In this document: positions 15,649-24,346 of the stretch, in pieces | Position numbering within the stretch: position 1 is the first letter of the stretch | Layout of the letters: every line of letters starts with the position of its first letter | From: Caproiciproducens sp. NJN-50 | Lineage (GTDB): Bacteria; Bacillota; Clostridia; Oscillospirales; Acutalibacteraceae | Assembly (NCBI RefSeq): GCF_004103755.1 | Contig: NZ_CP035283.1 | Span: 124,001-188,000, forward strand | Length of the DNA: 64,000 bases | Direction of reading: 5' to 3' | Position numbers and translations under genes: made by a program | The notes under the pieces: model-generated | What the model was told of the DNA's origin: nothing | What the model saw: the letters and a program-made list of their open reading frames with translations, nothing else | Databases searched by the model: none

Positions 15649-16929
15649 GATCCGCGGACGCAGAACATTGGTCAGCCCAAGGTTTTCCACCCGTTCTCTG
15701 ATGCGCTGCGGGTCGGCGGAATCCAGCCCGAGCGTCTTCATCCGCTCGTACAGTACGGAACCGGAAAACGTGTATTTCCTGGAGAGCCCCTGCTCGGAGC
15801 CCATCTGCTCCCGGACGAAGGCGATGGCCTCGCCGCAGGCGAGAACCCGCGGCAGAACCCGCGGCGCCTCTCCGGACGCCGTCCTCGCGGCGTTGACCCC
15901 GGCGAGCGACCCCGTGACGATCGCCTCCGTGTGGCCGACGAGCAACCCCGCTTTTTCCCCCGCGCAGAACAGATTTTTCATTCCGCGTACCAGAAGAGAA
16001 TCGTCGCGCGGCGCCATCGCCAGAAAGCGCACCGAATTCCCGCGGCCGCCCGCGCAAGGGTCGAGAAAGCTCGCGTTTTCAAAGCCGGGCACCCGCCGCA
16101 GCCTGTGAAGATCGAAGAACGGGGCCATCAGCTTTGCGTGGCCCGTGTCGAGCAGAATCAGATTTTCGCGGTACTCCGGCAGCGCGTACTGCTGACACGC
16201 TTTTTTCGCGAGGTGGTCCTCAACAAGCTCCTTCGGGAGAGGGACAATCACGACCCCCGCCGCTTCCAGGCGCTCCACGATGGAGGGCGCGAGAGACTCT
16301 TTCAGCAGCTTGCAGGCGCCGCTCATCGCGCCCGTCCCGCCCTCGGCGTTTTTCCCCTGAATCTCCGGCACGCCGGCAAGCGCCGTCAGGCTGACCCGCC
16401 CGCCGAAGCTCGGGCATCGCAGGACGCACATCGCGCAGCCGTTGCCGTATTGCGCGCAGTTGCCCGGCGGCCCGGCGGAGCCGGTCGCGTCGACGAACAC
16501 ATCGCCTTCAAAGACCCTTCCCCTGTCGTCCGTCACGCTGCGCAAGGTCCCTTCCGCCGCTTCCGCCTTCCGCACGCGCGCCTGATACTCGACCTGAACG
16601 CCGATTTCGCTCAGATACCGTTCGACCGCGGCCGGCGTCCTGGTTACATCGTACAGGCTCGCATGCCTGTGCCCCGGAAAATCGACGTCACGGTGCCGGG
16701 CATAGTCGTCCGTGATGCGGAACAGCTCTCCGGCTCCGAACGCGGCGCACTCCTCCTGCGCCGTGAAACGCCCGTTGTTGCGCATGATCCCGCCGACCAG
16801 GCCCGTGCCGAGCAGCAGATCCGTCCGCTCCAGCAAAACCGTCTCCATCCCGCATTTTACCGCGGATACCGCCGCGGCGCAGCCGGCCCAGCCGCCCCCG
16901 GCGATCACCGCCCGTCTCTTCTGTCCCAT
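15640..16929 (-). CDS. FAD-dependent oxidoreductase
   Basis: A 429-residue flavoprotein. The dinucleotide fold AVIAGGGWAGCAAAVSA is at about 7-23 and ends in an acidic residue (VLLER). A central cysteine-rich stretch, CAMCVLRCPSFGG (about 165-180), and the late motif NLFCAGEKAGLLVGHTEAIVTGSLAG place it near the GidA/TrmFO-like flavoproteins, but it is much shorter than GidA and is not TrmFO. The substrate is unknown. ATG 16929 has AAAGGAG 8 bases upstream, so the longer frame to 17037 is not used. Confidence 0.75.
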   Translation of the reverse strand: MGQKRRAVIAGGGWAGCAAAVSAVKCGMETVLLERTDLLLGTGLVGGIMRNNGRFTAQEECAAFGAGELFRITDDYARHRDVDFPGHRHASLYDVTRTPAAVERYLSEIGVQVEYQARVRKAEAAEGTLRSVTDDRGRVFEGDVFVDATGSAGPPGNCAQYGNGCAMCVLRCPSFGGRVSLTALAGVPEIQGKNAEGGTGAMSGACKLLKESLAPSIVERLEAAGVVIVPLPKELVEDHLAKKACQQYALPEYRENLILLDTGHAKLMAPFFDLHRLRRVPGFENASFLDPCAGGRGNSVRFLAMAPRDDSLLVRGMKNLFCAGEKAGLLVGHTEAIVTGSLAGVNAARTASGEAPRVLPRVLACGEAIAFVREQMGSEQGLSRKYTFSGSVLYERMKTLGLDSADPQRIRERVENLGLTNVLRPRISA

Positions 16930-17054
16930 ACCGGCATCTCCTTTCGAAAACTCCACAGCCCGAAGGAAAGAACCTCCCCGCGGCCGCCTCGATATTATCA
17001 TGCGCAGCCGCGCTCCGGAGATACTCTGACAGTACATTTTCGGCCAAGCGTGCC

Positions 17055-17080
17055 AAAAAGCCGGCCCCCGCGGGGCCGGC
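17055..17080 (-). terminator. Terminator of the HtrA operon
   Basis: On the minus strand, GCCGGCCCC and GGGGCCGGC (17060-17068/17072-17080) pair over a 3-base loop and are followed by T5. Confidence 0.78.
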
Positions 17081-17090
17081 CGGTAGGAAG

Positions 17091-18854
17091 TTACTGTGTT
17101 TCTCCCTTGTCTTCCAGAAGCTTTACGCTGACTTCCTTTGTGGCGCCGGCTTTGCCGCCGCCCGCGGTTTCGGAAAGGGAGGTGGAATAAATTTTCATCT
17201 TGATCGTGTCGCCGGGCTTATGCCGGTTCAGGACCGCGTACAGGCCGTCCATATCGGTGATTTTCGTCCCGTCCGCTTCCGTGATGATGTCGCCCTGGAC
17301 GGCGCCGCTGTTTTTCAGGGAGCTGTCGGAATCAATGCCGACGATCAGCACGCCCTGCGGATATCCGTAAAGCTGCGTGTAGAGCTCCTCAACCGTCTTG
17401 GCCTTGACGCCCAGCCGGGTGCGGCCGGACACATAGCCGTGGGCGACCAGGTCATCGATGATGGTCTTGGCCCGGCTGACAGGAATCGCAAAGCCCATGC
17501 CCTCGTAGCCCGTCGCGACGATTTTGTTGGAATTGATGCCGACGACCTGCCCGTACAGATTCACCAGCGGCCCGCCGGAGTTGCCGGGGTTGATCGCCGC
17601 GTCCGTCTGGATATAGGTCATGCCGTTGTCGCTGTGCTCCTCGATCGAGCGGTCCAGCGCCGAGATATATCCGCCGGTCAGGGAGCCGGCGAAGCTCATT
17701 CCGCCGGGATTGCCGATCGCGATGACCTGGTCGCCCACCTGCATGCCGTCCACGGTGCCGAACGTCGCCGGGGAAAGCCCCGTCGCGTTGATTTTCAGCA
17801 CCGCCAGGTCGGAGGTCTTGTCGTATCCTACGACCTTTGCCTCGTAACCTTTGTTGTTATGCAGGATCACCTTGACGGGGTAGCTCTTGGAATAGTTGAT
17901 CACGTGCGCGTTGGTGAGGATATAGCCGTCCGAAGAGGCGATAATGCCGGTTCCTTCGCTGGTGCCGCTCTGCTGGATCGTCGTCTGAACGCCGACCACG
18001 CTCTGAATCACCCGCTTGTAAACCTCCGTCGCGGTCAGCTCGCCGCCGGACGGATGCGGCTGCACCGCGATCCCGCCTGCATTCGGATTGGTTCCGTCGC
18101 CCTCCACGCCGCCGATGAGGCTGCCGGAGGAAGAGGGGGAGGAAGAAATACCGCCCTGTTCTCCCGAAGCGGAGGAGGAAGCTGAATTTTCGCTGCTTGC
18201 GGCCGCCGGATTCTGATTTGAGATCCGGTATCCGTAAACGGCGGTCCCGACGATCAGTCCGACGACCAGCACGCCCAGCACCCAGAAAAGCGCCTTCAGG
18301 CCGGTCCCCATTTTTTTGGGCGGCACGGGCGGCTGGCTCGGTTGGCCGTACTGCCCGCCGCCGGAATAATTCCAGTACGACTGGCCGTAGGGATTGTCGT
18401 ACTGCGCGCCTCCCGGCTGGCTCCCGTTTTGATTTCCGTAGCCGCCGTAATTCTGCTGCTGTCCGTAGGGGGCGCCGTAAGGAGAGCCGTAGGGCGCTCC
18501 ATACGGCCCGTAGCCGTTCCCCCCGTAAGGGGGCGTTCCGTACTGCCCATAGGGGGGAACCGGCGGCTGTCCGGGAGCCTGCCCCGGATTTTGTCCCTGC
18601 TGCGCGGACTCCGGCGGCTTTTCCCCCTGAGGCGGCGGCGCGCTCTGTCCGGAGGGCTCTCCTTCGGGCGGAGCCGGTTGCCGGGGTTCCTCCTCCGGCT
18701 CTTCCGGAGGAGGAGCCGAAGCTTCACCGTCCTCCGCTTTTCCGTCCTCCGCGGCGTCCTGCGGCGCCGATTCCTGTTTTGCCTCGTCCTGCTGACGGTC
18801 TCCGTATTCCCATGGGTCTTTTTCACTGTTTGGATCAAAGCCGTTGTCGTTCAT
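17091..18854 (-). CDS. HtrA/DegP-like membrane serine protease with PDZ domain
   Basis: A surface-exposed quality-control protease of 587 residues. An unusual 180-residue N-terminal cytosolic part is first acidic and proline-rich, then glycine/tyrosine-rich with PYG repeats (about 102-170). One membrane span follows at about 186-208, then a serine-rich linker. The trypsin-like domain has His317 (TNAHVI), Asp349 (TSDLAVL) and Ser426 (NPGNSGGPL). A single PDZ domain lies at about 470-570. The gene starts 12 bases after the histidine kinase, so the two-component pair and protease form one operon; the kinase probably senses envelope stress. Confidence 0.93.
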   Translation of the reverse strand: MNDNGFDPNSEKDPWEYGDRQQDEAKQESAPQDAAEDGKAEDGEASAPPPEEPEEEPRQPAPPEGEPSGQSAPPPQGEKPPESAQQGQNPGQAPGQPPVPPYGQYGTPPYGGNGYGPYGAPYGSPYGAPYGQQQNYGGYGNQNGSQPGGAQYDNPYGQSYWNYSGGGQYGQPSQPPVPPKKMGTGLKALFWVLGVLVVGLIVGTAVYGYRISNQNPAAASSENSASSSASGEQGGISSSPSSSGSLIGGVEGDGTNPNAGGIAVQPHPSGGELTATEVYKRVIQSVVGVQTTIQQSGTSEGTGIIASSDGYILTNAHVINYSKSYPVKVILHNNKGYEAKVVGYDKTSDLAVLKINATGLSPATFGTVDGMQVGDQVIAIGNPGGMSFAGSLTGGYISALDRSIEEHSDNGMTYIQTDAAINPGNSGGPLVNLYGQVVGINSNKIVATGYEGMGFAIPVSRAKTIIDDLVAHGYVSGRTRLGVKAKTVEELYTQLYGYPQGVLIVGIDSDSSLKNSGAVQGDIITEADGTKITDMDGLYAVLNRHKPGDTIKMKIYSTSLSETAGGGKAGATKEVSVKLLEDKGETQ

Positions 18855-18866
18855 AAAAAAGCCCTT

Positions 18867-20384
18867 TCATTTCTTTTTCGGTTCTTCCTTCGGTTCCTCG
18901 CCGCGGGTTTCCACCAGATGGCGCTGGTCTTCGCGGGGTTTTTCGATCCGCCTGGGGAGCCAGAATTCAAACCGGCAGTTTTCATGCCAGACGCTTTGGG
19001 CGGTGATCTCGCCGCCGTGCAGCCGGATGATGGTCTTCACAATGTACAGGCCCAGCCCCATGCCCTTTTTGTCCTGGCTTCGGGACTTGTCGGTCTTGTA
19101 AAAACGCTCGAACACCATCGGCAGTTCATCCGGAGAGATTCCGTCGCCGCTGTTTTCAACGGAAACGGTCGTCCGGTCCGTTTCCTGACGGATGCCGATT
19201 TCGATATAGCCGCCCTCATTTGTAAATTTTACGGCGTTGTCGATCAGATTATACACGACCTGATGAATCATGTCGGGGTCGCCGTCCACGAACAGGCTTT
19301 CGGCGTTTTCCAGCCCCCGGACTTCGATCTTTTTATCCTCGATCGCCTTTTCAAACGACAGCATCGCGGAGAGCACGGTGCCCATCAGGTCGAACCGCGC
19401 CGGCCGCAGCCTCAGCTCGCCGCTGTCGATGCGGGAAAGGTCCAGCATGGTCCGCACCAGGCGCGAAAGGCGCTTGACCTCCTGCGAAACGATGCGGAGG
19501 TACTGGTTCTGTTTTTCCGGAGGAATGGTTCCGTCCAGAATGCCGTCGATAAATCCGGCGATCGTCGTCATCGGCGTCTTCAGTTCATGGGACACATTCG
19601 CGATAAAATCGCGCCGCACGTGTTCCACCGACGCGAGAGAATCCGCCATGTTGTTGAACGCCACCGAAAGCTGGCCGATCTCGTCCTGGCTCGCGACCGG
19701 CACGCGCACGGAAAAATTTCCTTCCCCGAAGCACCGCGCGGCGGCGGCCATGTTTCGCAGCGGCTGCACCAGCTTGTAAGAAAACAGCCAGATCACGCAG
19801 AAGGAGATCGCAAACGCCGCAAGCGCGGCGAAGATGATCATCTTCAGAACGTCCAGCCGGAATGCGTTGAACGATTTCACGCTGTAGGCCGCGAACACCG
19901 CGCCGATCTGCACGGGAGTTCCGCTCACCGTGACGGAAATCGGCACTCCGACGATATAATATTTCTGGTTGTAAAAGCCGTTCATCGTCCCTTGCTCGGA
20001 ATAGCCGCCGCTCAGCGCCTTCTGCATGATCTCCGAGCTGACCCGTTTGGTGGAATCCACGTTTCCGCCGCTGCCGTAAGCCGCCAGCAGGGTCTGCCCG
20101 TTCAGCTTGGTGACGAAAATGTCCGCGTCGATATTCTCCGCAAACGCAAGGATAAAGGTCTGCATCCTCACCCCGTCCACCTGATACTCGTTTCGGTTGA
20201 CCGTGATCACGCTGTCGGCCGCGATCCGGGCGACGCTTTCCGCGTTTTTCCGGAGAAGATTCTGGTTTTCCGTCTTCCAGTAGCTTGAAATCGCGATCAG
20301 CAGAACGAAGCTGAGCAGAAAGAAGCTGATAAGGATGACCAGGGAAGTGATCCTCAGGTATTTTTTAAAAAGGGTTTTCTGCAT
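18867..20384 (-). CDS. Sensor histidine kinase (HAMP-HisKA)
   Basis: A membrane kinase of 505 residues. Spans lie at about 13-33 and 178-201 around a 145-residue extracellular sensor domain. A HAMP domain follows (about 202-255). The phospho-acceptor is His266 in VSHELKTP. The ATPase part has NLIDNAVKFT, SGDGISPDEL and KGMGLGLYIVKT. It resembles the WalK/PhoR/YycG branch. It follows its response regulator by 27 bases. Confidence 0.92.
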   Translation of the reverse strand: MQKTLFKKYLRITSLVILISFFLLSFVLLIAISSYWKTENQNLLRKNAESVARIAADSVITVNRNEYQVDGVRMQTFILAFAENIDADIFVTKLNGQTLLAAYGSGGNVDSTKRVSSEIMQKALSGGYSEQGTMNGFYNQKYYIVGVPISVTVSGTPVQIGAVFAAYSVKSFNAFRLDVLKMIIFAALAAFAISFCVIWLFSYKLVQPLRNMAAAARCFGEGNFSVRVPVASQDEIGQLSVAFNNMADSLASVEHVRRDFIANVSHELKTPMTTIAGFIDGILDGTIPPEKQNQYLRIVSQEVKRLSRLVRTMLDLSRIDSGELRLRPARFDLMGTVLSAMLSFEKAIEDKKIEVRGLENAESLFVDGDPDMIHQVVYNLIDNAVKFTNEGGYIEIGIRQETDRTTVSVENSGDGISPDELPMVFERFYKTDKSRSQDKKGMGLGLYIVKTIIRLHGGEITAQSVWHENCRFEFWLPRRIEKPREDQRHLVETRGEEPKEEPKKK

Positions 20385-20411
20385 TGCATCCCCCCGGAGG
20401 CGGTTCTCCGG

Positions 20412-21101
20412 TTATTCTTTCACCTCGAATTTATAACCGACGCCCCAGACTGTTTTCAGCTCCCACTGGTCCGAAACGCCCTCCAGCTTTTCGCGCAGAC
20501 GCTTGACATGCACGTCCACCGTCCGGCTGTCCCCGTAGTAATCGAACCCCCAGACCTCGTCGAGAAGCTGGTCGCGCGTAAACACGCGGTTCGGATTGCT
20601 GGCCAGATGATAAATCAGCTCCATCTCCTTCGGCGGCGTGTCCACCTGAACGCCGTTGACCTTCAGCTCATAGTTGGTCAGGTTGATGGAGAGCTTGTCG
20701 TATTTGACCTCTTTCACGGCCTCGCCGCCGTTTTTGCCCAGCCGGCGCAGAACGGCCTTGATGCGGGCCACGACCTCCTTCGCCTCGAACGGCTTGACCA
20801 CGTAATCGTCCGCGCCGAGCTCCAGGCCCAGCACTTTATCGAACACTTCGCCCTTCGCGGTCAGCATGATGATGGGGCACTGCGATTTTTTCCGGATTTC
20901 CCGGCAGACCTGCCAGCCGTCCAGCTCCGGAAGCATGATGTCCAGCAGAATCAGGTCCGGGTTTTCCTTATCAAACTCATCCAGCGCCTTTCTGCCGTTG
21001 TCCGCCAGCACCACGTCGTATCCCTCTTTTTCCAGGTACAGCCGCAGCAGCTCGCAGATATTCTGGTCGTCGTCCACCACAAGAATTTTTCCCGCCGCCA
21101 T
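20412..21101 (-). CDS. OmpR/PhoB-family response regulator
   Basis: A 229-residue DNA-binding regulator. The receiver has the acidic pocket VVDDDQ, phospho-acceptor Asp54 (LLDIMLP), Thr in MLTAKG and Lys in VVKPFE. The winged-helix output domain contains FTRDQLLDEVWG and DVHVKRLREKL. First gene of the regulator, kinase and HtrA operon. Confidence 0.94.
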   Translation of the reverse strand: MAAGKILVVDDDQNICELLRLYLEKEGYDVVLADNGRKALDEFDKENPDLILLDIMLPELDGWQVCREIRKKSQCPIIMLTAKGEVFDKVLGLELGADDYVVKPFEAKEVVARIKAVLRRLGKNGGEAVKEVKYDKLSINLTNYELKVNGVQVDTPPKEMELIYHLASNPNRVFTRDQLLDEVWGFDYYGDSRTVDVHVKRLREKLEGVSDQWELKTVWGVGYKFEVKE

Positions 21102-21299
21102 TTTGATCTCCCTTCCTCACTCCGCCTGTATCAGGCCTTGTATTAAAAATCAAGAGTCTTGTCCCTATCCGCCGGAATTGCGTCCGGACGCGCCCGGCAA
21201 TTCTGTGCAGGCACGCCAGGGTTTCATATAATTTGATTATAATAGATTTGGGAATGAAATTATGAATATATTTTAAAAGTTTTTCGCGTAAAATGCAAA

Positions 21300-21330
21300 A
21301 TAAACGCGGCAGCAGGACCTGCGCCGCGCT
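21300..21330 (-). terminator. Weak terminator after the lysS operon
   Basis: On the minus strand, GCGGC-GCAG (21319-21327) pairs with CTGC-GCCGC (21306-21315) with one bulge. The tail TTTATTTTG is only moderately T-rich. Confidence 0.5.
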
Positions 21331-21365
21331 ATTTTGAACCGATCCGGAAAGAGGGCAAAGAGACA

Positions 21366-22064
21366 TCATCCGGAAGCGAGTTTTTGGAACAGGCGCCGGG
21401 AAGCGTTCCAGTAGGCGTCTTTTTTTCCATCGACCGCGGTGTCCCTGTAAACCCGCAGGGACAGGCCCAGCCTTTCCATCAGGTTTTCTCCCTCCGCCGT
21501 CCGGTAGGACAGCCCCGCCAGAGCTTTCAGCCCGGAAAGGGGAATTCGCATCCCTCCGGGACCGCTTTCGCCCGCTTCCGGCGTACTGCCGTCCGTCCTG
21601 GCGAACATTCCCAGCTTGCTCTGCTGCTGAGAAAATGAATCCGCGTCGGTCAGGAACAGCATGCAGTCTCCCGCAGAGAGATCCGCTTCCAGCTTGACCT
21701 GGTTGGCGGCCTGAATCCCGGAGCCGCCGTTTTCCGCGCCGGCCGCGTAGCTGTCGATCTGCACGGTCACGCGGCCGTCTCCGTTTAAATCCTCGCCGCA
21801 CTTTGCAATGTTTTTTTCCAGCAGGCCGACGGCTTCCTGCGGAAAACCGTTGGCCGTGACCAGCCCGATTTCATAATCGGCCCCGGGGCGCGTCAGGTCC
21901 CGCGCCAGAAAAATCAGGAAAACCGCCGCCGCAAGCAGAACCAGCGCGTGCCATTTGTGGTAATACCAGAAGTTTTCCCATTTTTTCCTCGGAGTATCCG
22001 GTGTTGGACTCTGCGGCTCCGGATATTCCCCGTCTCCATGAATCAGGAGGCCCTCCCGTGCCAT
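21366..22064 (-). CDS. Single-span membrane protein of unknown function
   Basis: A 232-residue protein. A cytosolic start of about 37 residues is followed by one span (ALVLLAAAVFLIFLA, about 40-55) and an extracellular domain. EDLNGDGRVTV (about 91-101) has the spacing of an EF-hand-like calcium loop as in dockerins. It starts 7 bases after lysS and shares its transcript. No family recognised. Confidence 0.65.
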   Translation of the reverse strand: MAREGLLIHGDGEYPEPQSPTPDTPRKKWENFWYYHKWHALVLLAAAVFLIFLARDLTRPGADYEIGLVTANGFPQEAVGLLEKNIAKCGEDLNGDGRVTVQIDSYAAGAENGGSGIQAANQVKLEADLSAGDCMLFLTDADSFSQQQSKLGMFARTDGSTPEAGESGPGGMRIPLSGLKALAGLSYRTAEGENLMERLGLSLRVYRDTAVDGKKDAYWNASRRLFQKLASG

Positions 22065-22071
22065 CGGAACG

Positions 22072-23583
22072 TCAGTCCTCCCGCGGTTTCATCGTCGGGA
22101 ACAGCAGAACGTCGCGGATGGAGGCGCTGTCCGTCAGCAGCATCACAAGGCGGTCGATGCCCATTCCCATTCCCCCGGTCGGCGGCATGCCGTATTCCAT
22201 CGCCGTCAGGAAATCCTCGTCGATCACGTCGGTCTCCTCCTCGCCGGAGGCGCGAAGCTCCGCCTGGTGCACAAAACGGCCGCGCTGGTCGATCGGGTCG
22301 TTCAGCTCCGAATAGGCGTTGGCGAATTCGCAGCGGTTGATAAACAGCTCGAAGCGCTCCACGAGCTCCGGCGTGCCGCGCTTGCGCTTCGTCAGCGGGG
22401 AAACCTCCACCGGATAATCGTAGATGAACGTCGGCTGGACGAGCTTATCCTCGGCGGTCGCCTCGAAGGCCTTCGCCATGATGTCGCCCCATTTGTCGGC
22501 GGGACCCAGCTCCAGATGGAGCTGCCCCGCGGCCTCGCGCGCCTTTTCGTCGTCGCCCTTGAACGAGAGGAAATCAATCCCCGCGTATTTCTGAATCGCG
22601 TCGTTCATCGAAAGGCGGGCGAACTCCCCTGAAAGGTCGATTTCCTCGCCCTGCCAGGTGACATGCTCGGTGCCGCAGGCCTTCCTGGCGCATTCCTGGA
22701 CCAGCAGCTCGGTGCGGTCCATCATGCCGTGGTAATCGGTATAGGCCTCGTACAGCTCCAGGCTGGTGTACTCCGGATTGTGCTTCACGTCCATGCCCTC
22801 GTTGCGGAAGCAGCGGCCGATTTCATACACCCGCTCCATGCCGCCGACGATGAGGCGCTTTAGGTGCAGCTCCGTCGCGATGCGAAGGTACATGTCCATG
22901 TCGAGGGTGTTGTGGTGGGTAACGAACGGGCGGGCCGCCGCGCCGCCCGCGACGGTGTTCAGAACAGGCGTCTCGACTTCCACATAGCCCAGGCCGTCGA
23001 GCACGTCGCGGATGGCGCGGATGATGGCGCTGCGCTTTAAGAACGTATCCCTGACTTCCGGATTCATGATCAGGTCGAGATACCTCTGGCGGTACCGCAG
23101 GTCCGTGTCCTTCAGGCCGTGGAATTTTTCCGGCAGGGGCAGAAGCGATTTGGAAAGAAGCCGTATTTCCTTCGCATGGACGGAAATCTCCCCCCGGCGG
23201 GTCTTGAACACATACCCCCTGACGCTGATAATATCGCCGACATCCCAGAAATTTTTCAGGTCGGTGTAGCTTTCCTCTCCGACCTGGTCGATCTTCATGT
23301 AGACCTGGATCCGGCCGCTGCGGTCGGAAAGGTCCATAAACCCGGCCTTGCCCATATCGCGCCATCCTACAATCCGGCCCGCGATGCAGACATCCTTGTT
23401 CTCCAGCTCCGAAAAGCGGTCCCGGATCTCCTGCGCCGAACAGTCGTGGGGGCAGGTGGTGATGTGAAAGGGGTCCTTGCCCGCTTTCTGCAGCGCGGTC
23501 AGCTTTTCCCTCCGGATCTCCGCCTCGCTTCTGTTCTCCGGATTTTCCGCATTTCCTGTCAGTTCCATTGTGCCGTCGCTCAT
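22072..23583 (-). CDS. lysS: Lysyl-tRNA synthetase, class II
   Basis: Charges tRNA-Lys in the cytoplasm. Of 503 residues, the N-terminal part is an OB-fold anticodon-binding domain (about 60-150). The class II core has motif 2 (FRNEGMDVKHNPEYTSLE) and motif 3 (GMGIDRLVMLL). I use the ATG at 23583, which has AGGAG 7 bases upstream; the ATG two codons earlier is too close. The leader is short and has no T-box. Confidence 0.95.
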   Translation of the reverse strand: MSDGTMELTGNAENPENRSEAEIRREKLTALQKAGKDPFHITTCPHDCSAQEIRDRFSELENKDVCIAGRIVGWRDMGKAGFMDLSDRSGRIQVYMKIDQVGEESYTDLKNFWDVGDIISVRGYVFKTRRGEISVHAKEIRLLSKSLLPLPEKFHGLKDTDLRYRQRYLDLIMNPEVRDTFLKRSAIIRAIRDVLDGLGYVEVETPVLNTVAGGAAARPFVTHHNTLDMDMYLRIATELHLKRLIVGGMERVYEIGRCFRNEGMDVKHNPEYTSLELYEAYTDYHGMMDRTELLVQECARKACGTEHVTWQGEEIDLSGEFARLSMNDAIQKYAGIDFLSFKGDDEKAREAAGQLHLELGPADKWGDIMAKAFEATAEDKLVQPTFIYDYPVEVSPLTKRKRGTPELVERFELFINRCEFANAYSELNDPIDQRGRFVHQAELRASGEEETDVIDEDFLTAMEYGMPPTGGMGMGIDRLVMLLTDSASIRDVLLFPTMKPRED

Positions 23584-23661
23584 GTTCATTCTCCTAAATA
23601 TTTTAGTGATGAGGAATTTCCCGCCGCGCCGTTTCAGTGCGGGTCCGGCGGGCCGGAATGG

Positions 23662-23697
23662 AAAAAGGGCAGGAAAGCCTCCCGGCCGTTCCTGCCC
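23662..23697 (-). terminator. Terminator after greA
   Basis: On the minus strand, GGGCAGGAA (23689-23697) pairs with TTCCTGCCC (23667-23675), followed by T5. Confidence 0.78.
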
Positions 23698-23704
23698 GCA
23701 GTTT

Positions 23705-24190
23705 TCACTTGGATATGGCTAGAATCTCATATTCCATGACTCCGGCGGGCACTTCCACCGTGACTTTATCGCCAATCCCGTGATCCAGGAGGGCCCTGCC
23801 CACCACGGACTCATCCGAAATGCAGCCGTTGACCGGGTCCGCCTCATTGGAGCCGACCATCCGGTAATTGACCACATTGCTGCCGCCGGTCTTCGGATTT
23901 ACGACGCGCAGCTCCACCTTTGAACCGATGTGCACGTTCTCGCCGCTCAGTTCGCTTTCGTCGATCACGCGGACATTCTTCATCATCACTTCGATGTCCG
24001 CGATGCGGGCCTCGACGATTGCCTGTTCGTTTTTTGCCTCATCGTATTCGCTGTTTTCGGACAAATCGCCGAACGAAAGGGCGACCTTGATTTTTTCAGC
24101 GACCTCTTTCCGTTTGACGCTTTTCAGCTCTTCAAGCTCACTTTCCAGCTTGTCAAGGCCCTCTTTTGTCAGGATCACCTGTTTGACCAT
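23705..24190 (-). CDS. greA: Transcription elongation factor GreA
   Basis: Rescues backtracked RNA polymerase by stimulating transcript cleavage. The 161-residue protein has the N-terminal coiled coil with the acidic tip SFGDLSENSEYDEAKNEQA (about 45-63) and the C-terminal FKBP-like domain (DPVNGCISDESVVGRALL). Length and motifs are standard. Confidence 0.96.
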   Translation of the reverse strand: MVKQVILTKEGLDKLESELEELKSVKRKEVAEKIKVALSFGDLSENSEYDEAKNEQAIVEARIADIEVMMKNVRVIDESELSGENVHIGSKVELRVVNPKTGGSNVVNYRMVGSNEADPVNGCISDESVVGRALLDHGIGDKVTVEVPAGVMEYEILAISK

Positions 24191-24284
24191 TTTATTACCA
24201 CCCTTTTCTCCTGGACATTAAAATCAGATATTTGCGGCCTTGCCTGTAACCTCGTTACAAACAGGGCCGAAACAGAATAATTCC

Positions 24285-24313
24285 ATTATAGTAAGGCGAA
24301 CCCGTTCTGTCAA
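24285..24313 (-). promoter_or_regulatory. Consensus promoter for greA
   Basis: On the minus strand, TTGACA (24308-24313) and TATAAT (24285-24290) are 17 bases apart, a perfect sigma-A promoter. A small hairpin TGTAAC/GTTACA lies in the leader (about 24244-24260). Confidence 0.85.
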
Positions 24314-24346
24314 CAAAATCCGGGGCGAATCCGAGGGCCCCACCGC

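Noticed and set aside
18342..20288. Long plus-strand frame of 648 residues
   Set aside because: It lies antisense to the HtrA and kinase genes, has biased low-complexity composition and no family motif. GC-rich codon use leaves long antisense frames open.
23584..23704. Possible T-box leader before lysS
   Set aside because: The gap is too short and mostly taken by the greA terminator; no specifier loop or T-box sequence is seen.
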